From: Saprospiraceae bacterium
GTDB taxonomy: Bacteria > Bacteroidota > Bacteroidia > Chitinophagales > Saprospiraceae
NCBI GenBank assembly: GCA_021739645.1
Contig: JAIPBL010000064.1
Coordinates: 1-35,854 of the forward strand
DNA: 35,854 bases
Direction: 5' to 3'
Shown here: one piece after another, positions 24,883 through 33,691 of the stretch
Position numbering within the stretch: the stretch's first letter is position 1
Layout: each line of letters begins with the position of its first letter
Position numbers and translations under genes: made by a program
The notes under the pieces: model-generated
What the model saw: only the letters and a program-made list of their open reading frames with translations
Databases searched by the model: none
What the model was told of the DNA's origin: nothing

Positions 24883-27150
24883 ATGAGATATTCCATTTTT
24901 GCTTTTTTCTCCCTTTTTCTTTTGACAGGGCCAATCATCCGTGCCCAGGATTTTTACGACCTTAACACCATCCAAACCATCGAAATCACTTTTGCCCAAA
25001 GCAACTGGGACCAACTGCTGGATGCGGCCTACGCCGGAAGCGGTGATTATATCATGGCCCAAAGTGTCACCATCAATGGGGAGGTTTTCGACAGCGTTGG
25101 GGTGAAATACAAAGGCAACAGTACCTACGCCGCCAACCAGGTCAAAAACCCGTTCCACATCGAATTGGACACCTACAAGGAACATGATTACGAGGGGTAC
25201 ACGGATATAAAATTGAGCAACGTGGCCAAAGACCCTTCCTTTTTAAGGGAGGTTTTGTCGTACCAGGTTTTGCGGCAATACATGGATGCGCCGCTTTCCA
25301 ATTATGCCAATGTATATGTCAACGGCACATTGATAGGGCTGTACAGCAACTCCGAGTCTATCACGAAAAAATTTGTCAACAGCCATTTTTATTCAAAAAG
25401 CAATGCTTTTTTCAAATGCAACCCACCAGACGGGGCCGGACCGGGGACGAGCGCTTTACCCAATCTGGCCTATTTGGGCGAGGACAGCAGCAATTACTAT
25501 AATGCTTATGAATTAAAATCAGACGCTGGCTGGGGAGAATTAATTGACCTGTGCGATACGCTGTCCAACCATACCAATGTTATTGAAAAGATATTGGATG
25601 TTGACCGGGCGATATGGATGCTTGCATTCGACAACGTATTGGTCAACCTCGACAGTTATATCGGTGGGTTTGCTCAGAATTATTATTTGTACCGGGATGA
25701 TTCAGGCAGGTTTTTGCCGGTGGTCTGGGATTTGAATGAATCGTTTGGTCGCTTCAGCAGTACGGGCTCTGGCAACTTACTCACTACTGCTGCCAAGCAG
25801 CAAATGAGCCACCTGCTCCATGCAAATGATGCGATATTTCCATTGATTCAAAAATTATTGAGCGTGCCGATGTACAAGCGCATGTACCTTGCCCATTGCA
25901 AGACGATTCTTTTAGAGAATTTTGACAACAATTCCTATTACGACACGGGATTGGCGTTGCAGTCAACTATCAATGCTGCAGTTCAAGCCGATGTAAACAA
26001 GTTTTTTACTTACAACAATTTCATCCAGAATTTAACGACAGACATCAATAGCGGCGGCCCCGGCGGCGGCGCTACCCCCGGTATCACGAATTTAATGGAC
26101 GGCAGAAATGACTACCTGCTGGCGCTTGCTGATTTCACCCAAATGGAACCAACCATTTCCAATAGCGCATTATCTAATCCGACTCCAATCATTAATGAAA
26201 CGATTACGGTTACAGCTACCATAACAAATGCGAATGCTGCATATATCGGCTACCGAAGCGAATTGGGTGCGCCTTTTATTAGGCTGCAAATGTTCGATGA
26301 TGGCGCTCATAATGACGGTACTGCCAATGACGGAACTTATGGCGTGAACCTGACAATTGAAAATTCATTTACCCAGTATTATATTTATGCGGAAAACAAC
26401 AATATCGGCAAATTCTCCCCAGTTCGGGCAGAGCATGAATACTATACGATAACCGCCACTACCTCAAACCCCACGGTTGGCGACCTCGTCATCAATGAGT
26501 TCATGGCTTCCAATGAAGCTACCATCGCTGACCAGGATGGCGAATTTGATGATTGGATTGAACTGTATAATAATAGTTCTTCCACGATTAATTTGGAAGG
26601 ATATTCCCTTTCTGATGATGCCAATGAGCTAATGAAATGGGCTTTCCCAGCGGGCAGTTCCATTGTTGGGAATGGCTACCTGATTGTATGGGCGGATAAC
26701 GATGAGGACCAAGCAGGCTTGCATGCTACTTTCAAATTAGCGGCAGCGGCAGAGTCCATATTTTTGGTGAATTTGGCTGGCAGCATCGTGGATGAGGTAA
26801 GTTATGTGGACCAAACAACGGACGTTTCTTATGGTCGCTATCCAAATGGCATCGGGAATTTCCAGACCATGACCCCAACATTTAATGCAGAAAATACCGG
26901 AACGACCAGCGCTGCAAATCAGGAGCTCGAAAATATTGTTTTCAAAGTATATCCAAACCCCGCCCGCTCCACATTTAATTTGGAATTAAAGGAGCAGGGA
27001 GAAAAAGCCGTGTCCGTTTACAACCTGAACGGAACGGTATTTCACCAAGGCACTTTTTCCGAGAATATGCAGGTTGACGTGTCGGATTGGCCCGCCGGGA
27101 TGTACATCGTCAGGGTGGAGAATTCTTTTATGAAAATGGTGGTAAACTAA
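24883..27150 (+). CDS. Secreted CotH-like protein with lamin-tail domain and T9SS sorting tail
   Basis: The 755-residue protein starts with a signal peptide (ending near IIRAQ, residue 21). The N-terminal half (about 35-330) resembles the CotH kinase-like fold: VGVKYKGNSTY, FHIELDTY, YEGYTDIKLSN, SFLREVLSYQVLRQYMDAP, NVYVNGTLIGLYSNSE, and a VWDLNESFG motif. A beta-rich region (about 415-530) follows, then a lamin-tail domain (about 533-660: VINEFMASNEATIADQDGEF, DDWIELYNN, GYLIVWADND) and a type A sorting tail (about 690-755) with VYPNPARSTF. Spore-coat CotH phosphorylates proteins; activity in this secreted Bacteroidota form is unknown. It follows the TRAP operon by 90 bases but looks functionally separate. 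Confidence 0.87.
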   Translation: MRYSIFAFFSLFLLTGPIIRAQDFYDLNTIQTIEITFAQSNWDQLLDAAYAGSGDYIMAQSVTINGEVFDSVGVKYKGNSTYAANQVKNPFHIELDTYKEHDYEGYTDIKLSNVAKDPSFLREVLSYQVLRQYMDAPLSNYANVYVNGTLIGLYSNSESITKKFVNSHFYSKSNAFFKCNPPDGAGPGTSALPNLAYLGEDSSNYYNAYELKSDAGWGELIDLCDTLSNHTNVIEKILDVDRAIWMLAFDNVLVNLDSYIGGFAQNYYLYRDDSGRFLPVVWDLNESFGRFSSTGSGNLLTTAAKQQMSHLLHANDAIFPLIQKLLSVPMYKRMYLAHCKTILLENFDNNSYYDTGLALQSTINAAVQADVNKFFTYNNFIQNLTTDINSGGPGGGATPGITNLMDGRNDYLLALADFTQMEPTISNSALSNPTPIINETITVTATITNANAAYIGYRSELGAPFIRLQMFDDGAHNDGTANDGTYGVNLTIENSFTQYYIYAENNNIGKFSPVRAEHEYYTITATTSNPTVGDLVINEFMASNEATIADQDGEFDDWIELYNNSSSTINLEGYSLSDDANELMKWAFPAGSSIVGNGYLIVWADNDEDQAGLHATFKLAAAAESIFLVNLAGSIVDEVSYVDQTTDVSYGRYPNGIGNFQTMTPTFNAENTGTTSAANQELENIVFKVYPNPARSTFNLELKEQGEKAVSVYNLNGTVFHQGTFSENMQVDVSDWPAGMYIVRVENSFMKMVVN

Positions 27151-27263
27151 AAAATATGCCTCTGCTGCGAAGGATTCCAAAAATTTTGTCGCAGAAGGTG
27201 AAAAACATTGAATATAGCCACCATAGTGGTTTCTAAAAATTACCGTGGGTTATGGATGCGGAT

Positions 27264-27301
27264 AAATCTCCCCGAGTGTCGGCACTCTGGGAGATTTTTT
27301 C
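27264..27301 (+). terminator. Terminator after the CotH-like gene
   Basis: AAATCTC and GAGATTT outer arms (27264-27270, 27291-27297) and GAGTG/CACTC inner arms (27274-27278, 27283-27287) form an interrupted stem with a TCGG loop, followed by T residues. It lies 114 bases after the stop. The remainder of the 368-base gap 27151-27518 holds one copy of the CGAAGGATT motif (27168-27194) and otherwise nothing recognisable. Confidence 0.7.
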
Positions 27302-27518
27302 AAAACCACCCTTTTAATCAAGAAAGTCTTCGAGGCCGTGCAGACAAATATGGTGCAGCGGTATTTTAAATCAGCATAGCTATACAACCTCTTCATATCA
27401 ATCACCTACTTTAAATCATAAAAACTTACCGAATTTATTTTTCATAAAAAGCTCATAAGTAGCTGATTTTCATAATACAACAATAGCTGAAGGATACTTC
27501 CGACGGCATGAACATCTT

Positions 27519-30050
27519 ATGGATATGCTAAAATACAGCTGGCTGATTTTTCTGGCTCTACTGTTCACATCGTCTCTTGCGGCGCAGGAAACGGATACCC
27601 TGCAAGTCATGGAATATTCCTCTCCCAAGGATTATGAAATCGGTGGCATCAAGGTAACAGGCGCTCATTTCAGCGATGAAAGTGCGCTGATTTCCGTCGC
27701 AGGGTTACGGGTGGGCGACCGGGTTAGAATACCCGGCAGCAGCATCAGTAAAGCTGTGAAGGGCTTGCTGAAACTTGGGCTTTTTGAGGGGGTGGAAATT
27801 TTCAGGGAAAAAACAATCGGCGATGTGGTTTTTCTTGAAATTGCCGTCCAGGAACGGCCACGGCTCACGAGTCACTCTTTTAAGGGTGTCAAAAAGTCGC
27901 AACATGATGACCTGAACCTGAAAATCGAACCCGTTCTCGTCAAAGGCGGTATCGTTACGGAGCATATCAAAGCGAGTGCCTCGCTGCTAATCCGGCAATA
28001 TTTTGTGGAAAAAGGCTACGCCGATGCCAGCGTGACAGTGCAGGAAGTGCCGGAGAAAGACCAGCCAAACGCCGTTCACCTGGTGTTTGACGTGGAAACG
28101 GGAGGAAAGGTAAAAGTGCAGGACATCACCTTTGAAGGCAACGCCCATGTGAAAGATCGAAAGTTGCAAAAACTGTTGGAGACCAAGCCAAAACGCAAGT
28201 TGTTTGCCTCCTCAAAACTCATCCCTGAAGAATTGGAAAACGGCAAAGCTGCGATGCTCAAGCACTACCAAAGTCTCGGCTTTCTGGATGCACGTATCGT
28301 CTGTGACAGCGTTTGGCGGGAAAACCCGAAGGGTGAATGGCGCATCCATTTCAACCTGGAAGAAGGGCAGCGGTACCATTTTGGCAACATCACCTGGCGG
28401 GGCAATTCCAAGTACGATAATACACAGTTGTCGAAGGTTTTGGGCATCCAAAAAGGAGATGTTTACAACCCGGAACTGCTCCAAAACCGCCTCAGTTTCA
28501 GCCAAAACGGGGATGATGTGAGCAGCCTTTACATGGACAAAGGGTACCTGTTTTTTCAGGTTGACCCAGCAACGGTGGCCGTCCGGGGGGATACCGTGGA
28601 CCTGGAGCTCCGCATGTACGAAGGGCCGCAGGCAAGGGTGGACAAAGTGGTCATCAAAGGCAACGACCAAACGAACGAACACGTCATCCGGCGGGAACTT
28701 TTCACCGAACCGGGCAAGACGTTCAGCCGGGCCGACATCATCCGTTCGCAGCGGCAAATTGCCAACCTTGGTTATTTTAACCCCGAAAATCTTGGCATCA
28801 ACACCCCTGTCAATCCCCAGCGTGGCACGGTGGACGTCGAGTACACGGTGGAAGAAAAGAATTCCGACCAACTGGAACTCTCCGCCGGTTGGGGAGGCAC
28901 CGGCATCGGGCTTACGGGTACGCTGGGCGTTACTTTCAACAATTTTTCGCTCCGCAATGCGCTCGACCGTTCGACCTGGCGCCCGCTGCCCACGGGCGAT
29001 GGACAAAAACTTTCTTTGCGGGTACAGACCAACGGCAAGGCCTACCAGTCGTACAATATGTCTTTTACGGAGCCTTGGTTAGGTGGCAAAAAGCCCAATT
29101 CGTTGACGGTGGCCAATTTTTACAGCCGTTATACCAATGGTTATAGCAGCAGCAACGATTATTTCGAATCATTTTCTGTCCTCGGCAGTACGGTCAGCCT
29201 TGGCAAGCGATTGCAATTCCCCGACGACAATTTTGTGGCTTCCACAGCGCTCAGTTTTCAAAAATACTCGCTGGACAATTGGACTTCCGGCCTTTTTCAA
29301 ACGGATGACGGCCAACTCGTTTCCAACGGAAATTTTTACAACCTGAGCCTCAAACAAACCATCGCCCGAACGACCATCAACAATCCCATTTACCCGATGG
29401 AAGGCTCCAGGGTTTCGCTCTCTGTGCAGCTTACACCGCCCTACTCACTTTTCGGCAATCGGAATTCGGGCACGGACGCCGTCCAACTCAATAAATGGGT
29501 GGAATACCATAAATGGCGTTTCGACTCGGAATGGTACACCACCCTGACGGGCAAACTGGTACTCAAGGCCAGTGCAAAATTTGGATTTTTAGGTGCATAT
29601 AATTCATCCAATGGCATATCGCCCTTCGAACGTTTTCAGCTTGGCGGCGACGGCCTGAGCAATACAAACGGCAGCTTCACCGGCACCGACATCATATCCC
29701 TGCGTGGATATGAAGTAAGCGACCTGGAAAACAACCTTATAGATGGTACAACGGTCGCCACGCCGATTTATAACAAGTTCACGCTCGAACTGCGCTATCC
29801 CTTGTCATTGAACCCAAGCTCAACAATATATGGGCTGGCTTTTCTGGAAGGCGGCAATTCCTGGCAGTCTTTCAAAGCATTTAATCCCTTTGATGTGAAA
29901 CGCTCCGCCGGGGTTGGATTGCGGGTTTTCCTCCCCATGTTCGGTACGCTGGGATTTGACTATGGGGTTGGTTTTGATAAAACGGGTGTGGATAAAAGCC
30001 TGAAAGGGATGGGGAAGTTTAGTATTATTTTGGGGTTTGAGCCGGATTAG
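27519..30050 (+). CDS. bamA: Outer membrane assembly protein BamA (Omp85 family)
   Basis: The 843-residue protein has a signal peptide (LIFLALLFTSSLAAQ), several POTRA domains (about residues 35-430, with repeated patterns such as VQDITFEGNAHVKDRKLQKL and VDKVVIKGNDQTNEHVIRRE) and a C-terminal 16-strand barrel (about 445-843). The loop-6 signature appears as IISLRGYEV. Length and layout fit the Bacteroidota BamA, which folds and inserts outer membrane beta-barrel proteins. A start two codons later (MLKYSW..) is possible. It stands as a single gene here, without bamD or skp-type neighbours, so a second Omp85 paralogue cannot be excluded. Confidence 0.9.
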   Translation: MDMLKYSWLIFLALLFTSSLAAQETDTLQVMEYSSPKDYEIGGIKVTGAHFSDESALISVAGLRVGDRVRIPGSSISKAVKGLLKLGLFEGVEIFREKTIGDVVFLEIAVQERPRLTSHSFKGVKKSQHDDLNLKIEPVLVKGGIVTEHIKASASLLIRQYFVEKGYADASVTVQEVPEKDQPNAVHLVFDVETGGKVKVQDITFEGNAHVKDRKLQKLLETKPKRKLFASSKLIPEELENGKAAMLKHYQSLGFLDARIVCDSVWRENPKGEWRIHFNLEEGQRYHFGNITWRGNSKYDNTQLSKVLGIQKGDVYNPELLQNRLSFSQNGDDVSSLYMDKGYLFFQVDPATVAVRGDTVDLELRMYEGPQARVDKVVIKGNDQTNEHVIRRELFTEPGKTFSRADIIRSQRQIANLGYFNPENLGINTPVNPQRGTVDVEYTVEEKNSDQLELSAGWGGTGIGLTGTLGVTFNNFSLRNALDRSTWRPLPTGDGQKLSLRVQTNGKAYQSYNMSFTEPWLGGKKPNSLTVANFYSRYTNGYSSSNDYFESFSVLGSTVSLGKRLQFPDDNFVASTALSFQKYSLDNWTSGLFQTDDGQLVSNGNFYNLSLKQTIARTTINNPIYPMEGSRVSLSVQLTPPYSLFGNRNSGTDAVQLNKWVEYHKWRFDSEWYTTLTGKLVLKASAKFGFLGAYNSSNGISPFERFQLGGDGLSNTNGSFTGTDIISLRGYEVSDLENNLIDGTTVATPIYNKFTLELRYPLSLNPSSTIYGLAFLEGGNSWQSFKAFNPFDVKRSAGVGLRVFLPMFGTLGFDYGVGFDKTGVDKSLKGMGKFSIILGFEPD

Positions 30051-30189
30051 TAAAGATGGGCGATATTGAGATATTGGGCGATTAGGATATTGCCAAATTG
30101 CTTTAAATTAATATAGCAGTCAAGTTTAGGGTGAAAATGCTGGGTGGAAATTTTTTTTCACGTCATTTTTTGAATAATTAAAAAACAAA

Positions 30190-30238
30190 ATTTCCCTTTG
30201 CCGAAGGATTTTGAAATCCTTGTCGTCAAAGAGGAAAT
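30190..30238 (+). repeat. Long hairpin in the leader of the thioredoxin-like gene, carrying the CGAAGGATTTTG motif
   Basis: Successive arms ATTTCC/GGAAAT, CTTTG/CAAAG and AAGGATTT/AAATCCTT pair around a TG centre, interrupted by CCG and GTCGT bulges. It ends about 25 bases before the start at 30263. It is the most complete of five occurrences of the motif CGAAGGATTTTGAA..TTGTCGTCAAA in the window (others at 17041, 24826, 27168, 31265). Confidence 0.7.
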
Positions 30239-30262
30239 ATACAATCACAATTCAATCAAACA

Positions 30263-31126
30263 ATGAAAAAATTAATTTTTGGAATTATCCTGACTGCCGC
30301 TGCCTTTGTGGTTTTTGCGGCCATGAAGAGCATTGATAAAGATGCGCTTCCAACTACTGTCAACGAAGCCACAGGTTACAAAGTAGGGGACAAAGCAACC
30401 GATTTCAACCTGAAAAACGTGGACGGCTCGATGGTCTCGCTTGCCGGCATCAAAAATGCCAAAGGCTATATCGTGGTGTTTACCAGCAACGTCTGCCCTT
30501 TTGCTATAAAGTACGAAGACCGTTTGATTGCATTGCACAAGGAGTTTGCTCCAAAGGGATATCCGGTGGTGGCGATTAATTCAAATGACCCTGCCGTACA
30601 GGAAGGTGACAGTTTTGAAAACATGAAAAAAAGGGTAGCTGAAAAAGGGGTCCCTTATGTTTACCTCGTAGATGAAGGGCAAAAAATATATCCACAATAT
30701 GGCGCCACTAAAACGCCACATGTTTTTTTATTGGACAAAGATTTAAAGGTTCAGTACATCGGCGCCATTGATGACAATGCGGATTCCCCCGAGGATGTAA
30801 AAACGAGATATGTTGCGAATGCCATCCATGCTTTGGAAAATGGCAAATTGCCTTCCCCTAATTATACCAAAGCAATAGGCTGCCCCATCAAAAGTGCAAA
30901 AAGTGGGGAAGGTAACAGAAGGCAAGGCCCACCCAATGGCGATAGAAAGCAACCACCTTCCGCTGACGAATTGTTGAAAATGATGGACAAGGACAATGAC
31001 CAAAAAATCAGCAAAGCCGAGGCGATGGGGCCATTGCAAAATGATTTCGACCGTTTAGATACCAACAAGGATGGGCAATTGAGTAAAGAAGAATTGTCGA
31101 AAGCAGGCCCGCCGCCAAAGGGATAA
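30263..31126 (+). CDS. Exported thioredoxin-like protein with C-terminal EF-hand pair
   Basis: The 287-residue protein begins with a signal/anchor segment (MKKLIFGIILTAAAFVVFAA). Residues about 40-200 form an AhpC/TSA-type thioredoxin fold: VGDKATDFNLKNVDG, the redox-site region TSNVCPFAIKYEDRL with a single Cys78, and the cis-proline loop TKTPHVFLLDKD (Pro152). The second thioredoxin cysteine is missing; another cysteine occurs at 207 (IGCPIK). A polar linker leads to two EF-hand loops, DKDNDQKISKAE (242-253) and DTNKDGQLSKEE (266-277), with Asp/Asn/Ser at the calcium positions and Glu at position 12. A calcium-responsive periplasmic peroxidase or thiol protein is an inference. Confidence 0.82.
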   Translation: MKKLIFGIILTAAAFVVFAAMKSIDKDALPTTVNEATGYKVGDKATDFNLKNVDGSMVSLAGIKNAKGYIVVFTSNVCPFAIKYEDRLIALHKEFAPKGYPVVAINSNDPAVQEGDSFENMKKRVAEKGVPYVYLVDEGQKIYPQYGATKTPHVFLLDKDLKVQYIGAIDDNADSPEDVKTRYVANAIHALENGKLPSPNYTKAIGCPIKSAKSGEGNRRQGPPNGDRKQPPSADELLKMMDKDNDQKISKAEAMGPLQNDFDRLDTNKDGQLSKEELSKAGPPPKG

Positions 31127-31197
31127 TATTTCCAGTATTCTGATGAAAGAACCGTTTTAAAAAGTTATTTTTTTTCATTGGTTTTTTGGGGTTATTT

Positions 31198-31232
31198 GTC
31201 GGGCGGAAGCGATTCTGCCCGGCATTTTTTTT
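31198..31232 (+). terminator. Terminator after the thioredoxin-like gene
   Basis: GTCGGGCGGA (31198-31207) pairs with TCTGCCCGGC (31214-31223), allowing two G-T pairs, over a six-base loop, followed by A and eight T. Confidence 0.75.
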
Positions 31233-31335
31233 GCCAGAAGTCACCCCTGAAAATGGATGCCCACCGAAGGATTTTGAAAATCATGTGGCTGCAATTCAAT
31301 ATTATTTCTGGCAATTTAATTTAGAACAGCGGCCT

Positions 31336-31343
31336 TACATTTG
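31336..31343 (+). promoter_or_regulatory. Candidate -7 element for the DUF1566 gene
   Basis: TACATTTG matches the Bacteroidota TAnnTTTG element, 22 bases before the probable ATG at 31366. No convincing -33 element; the start of transcription would fall near 31350. Confidence 0.45.
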
Positions 31344-31365
31344 ATACACTGCCAAAAATACAATC

Positions 31366-32902
31366 ATGAAAAATAGAATGATAACCCCCCATGCATTATT
31401 TGCAGCCAACCAAACTTTATCCTTGCATTATTAGTGATGCTTTTTTCAAGCAATTACAACTTTGCACAAAGCGGCTTAACCTACCCAATCGTCGATACCG
31501 ACCAGACAGCATTTTTTGGCAACGTGACAAGCATTTCTGAACCCGTTGCCGGAGCAGCTTTTTACGGGCAGGATGCCCAGCATGCCGGATACCAACCTTC
31601 GTACACCGACAACGGCGACGGAACGGTCACCGACAATGTCACCGGGCTAATGTGGCAGCAATCGCTCGACCATAACGGCGATGGCGAAATTGATTATGCC
31701 GATAAATTAATTTATGCTGAAATATTGGCACTCCCCGGCACCGTGACCACCGGGGGTTATACCGATTGGCGGGTGCCGACCATTAAGGAGCAATACTCAC
31801 TCATATTGTTCAGCGGTCGGGACATCAGTGGTTATAATGGAACCACTACCGATGGTTTAATCCCTTTTATTGACGACGATGTTTTTGCATTCAATTATGG
31901 AGACCTCGATGCTGGGGAACGTTTGATTGATGTGCAATGCGCCTCCACAAATGTCTATGTCGGAAGTTCAATCGGGGAAATGGTCTTCGGGGTCAACTTT
32001 GCCGATGGCCGTATCAAAGGGTATGGGACGACTGTCATGGGGCAAGATAAATTGTTCAATTACCTGTTGGTGCGGGGCGACACGGATTATGGGGTCAACA
32101 ATTTCACCGGCAATGGCGACGGACCATTACCGATGCCGCCACCGGATTGACATGGATGAAGAACGACAACGGAGAGGGCGTACTCTGGGCAGATGCGCTG
32201 AGTTATGCCGAGGGGTTTGAGCTCGCCGGACATTCGGATTGGCGTTTGCCCAATGCCAAGGAATTGCAAAGCATTTTGGATTATACCCGTTCACCTTCTA
32301 CCTCCAATTCGGCAGCCATTGACGCACTTTTTAACAGTACGGAAATTACCAATGAATTTGGACAGGCAGATTATCCTTATTACTGGAGCAGCACCGCACA
32401 TGCAACTTGGGTAGAAGACCATGATGGCGCATGGGGCGTTTACGTTGCTTTTGGCCGTGCGTTGGGTTATGACCAAATGTCACCAAATCCCACATGGAGA
32501 GATGTCCATGGTGCAGGCTCACAACGCAGCGACCCAAAAGTTGGCGACCCCGGAGAATTTCCAACAGGTCATGGCCCTCAGGGTGATGCTGTTCGGATTT
32601 ATAATTATGTGCGACTGGTGCGGGGCGGGGAGACCACCACAGCGTTGAATGATTTGAGTTTCAAAGAATACAATTTTAACGTTTATCCCAATCCTGCTCA
32701 AAGTGAAATTACCGTTTCTGCGGAGGTGGAATTGACGACCGTTTCCATTTACAATTTGTCGGCACAAAAAGTTATGACACAGTATCCGAATCAAAAAGAG
32801 GCTACCATAAATATTGGCCATCTTGCCAATGGGATGTATTTCGTTAAGGCCATTGCAAAAGACGAAAGTATTGTCATGCAGAAAATAATTGTGGAGAGAT
32901 AA
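31366..32902 (+). pseudogene. DUF1566-domain secreted protein with T9SS tail, broken by two frameshifts
   Basis: Three frame segments join into one sensible protein. Segment 1 starts at ATG 31366 (MKNRMITP). One missing base in the C6 run (31385-31390) would connect it to the frame encoding FILALLVMLFSSNYNFAQ, completing a signal peptide. Segment 2 runs to 32150 with DUF1566/Lcl-type motifs (GDGTVTDNVTGLMWQQSLD, GGYTDWRVPTIKEQYSLI). It breaks near 32122: adding one base there gives GDG-TITDAATGLTWMK and leads into segment 3 (AGHSDWRLPNAKELQSILDY, then a sorting tail with VYPNPAQSEI). Both shifts are single-base losses, so sequencing undercalls are as likely as a true pseudogene. DUF1566 proteins are usually exported; function unknown. 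Confidence 0.8.
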
Positions 32903-32924
32903 TATACCTACTTTGGCAGGATTG

Positions 32925-32978
32925 AAATAAAAGTTGAAATGCTGGTAGTCCATAATATTTCAGCTTTTATTTTTTTTT
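32925..32978 (+). terminator. Terminator after the DUF1566 gene
   Basis: A 16-base stem with one G-T pair (AAATAAAAGTTGAAAT at 32925-32940 with ATTTCAGCTTTTATTT at 32957-32972) closes a 16-base loop and runs into a long T tract. Confidence 0.75.
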
Positions 32979-33170
32979 AAAAAACCAATTCCACCAAAAG
33001 ATTCCCCGCCAAACGCTAATAACGAACGTACTACCTGTTTTCAAAAAATGCGTTCTAAGTTTTCACAAGAAATCCCTTGGTTCGGATATTAAACCAATCA
33101 AAAGATACCCAGTCAAACGCCGCCAACCCCAAAATCACCTATCAACCTCACACTTTTCCAACACCAAACA

Positions 33171-33597
33171 ATGAAGAAACCCATTCCCCTGTTTTCCTTT
33201 TTCCTCCTGTTTGCGGCGGCAACCATGGCGCAGCACAACGTCGTCCTCATCATCGCTGACGATTTGAGCACGGACTACCTCGGTTTTTACGAAGACCACC
33301 AAGACACCGCTGCCATGCCGAACATCCGCAAACTGCTGGACAAAGGCGTGCTTTTCACCCATGCCACTTCCAATCCCATTTGCTCCGCCACCCGTGCGGA
33401 TGCTCGTGTATCCAAATCCATTTACTTCCCATATCCACATTAAACCGGCGATGGACAATGCGCATTATGCGCTATTTAATACGATGGGACAGCTTGTTTA
33501 TGCTGGGAAAAATATTGAAACCGAGGATTTTTCTGAATTGGGGGGCGGGATTTATATGGGGGAAGGGGTGGTGACGGTACGGGTTCGGAAGGTATGA
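33171..33597 (+). pseudogene. Remnant of a secreted sulfatase: N-terminus joined out of frame to its T9SS tail
   Basis: The first 76 residues are the start of a type I sulfatase: signal peptide (to ATMAQ), NVVLIIADDLSTDYLGFY with the metal-binding Asp pair (30-31), MPNIRKLLDKGVLFTHA, and the formylglycine site C71-S-A-T-R75. Family members run to about 450-600 residues, but here similarity stops at that point (about 33396-33400). From about 33406, in the next frame, the sequence is a type A sorting tail (VYPNPFTSHIHI, ALFNTMGQLVYAG, VVTVRVRKV) ending at 33597. The simplest reading is one deletion that removed about 1 kb or more of the middle of the gene. The product cannot be an active sulfatase. 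Confidence 0.8.
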
Positions 33598-33691
33598 ATC
33601 GGTTATAGCACAGCCAAAAATAAGGCCTGTGGGGATTTTTCGCTTTTTTGAAAATGCAACAGTTTTGGTGGGGAAACTACAATGCTTATTT

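Noticed and set aside
31434-31439. GTG or ATG at 31434/31437 as the start of the DUF1566 gene
   Set aside because: It would leave only half a signal peptide; the upstream ATG at 31366 with one restored base gives a complete one and sits behind a -7 element.
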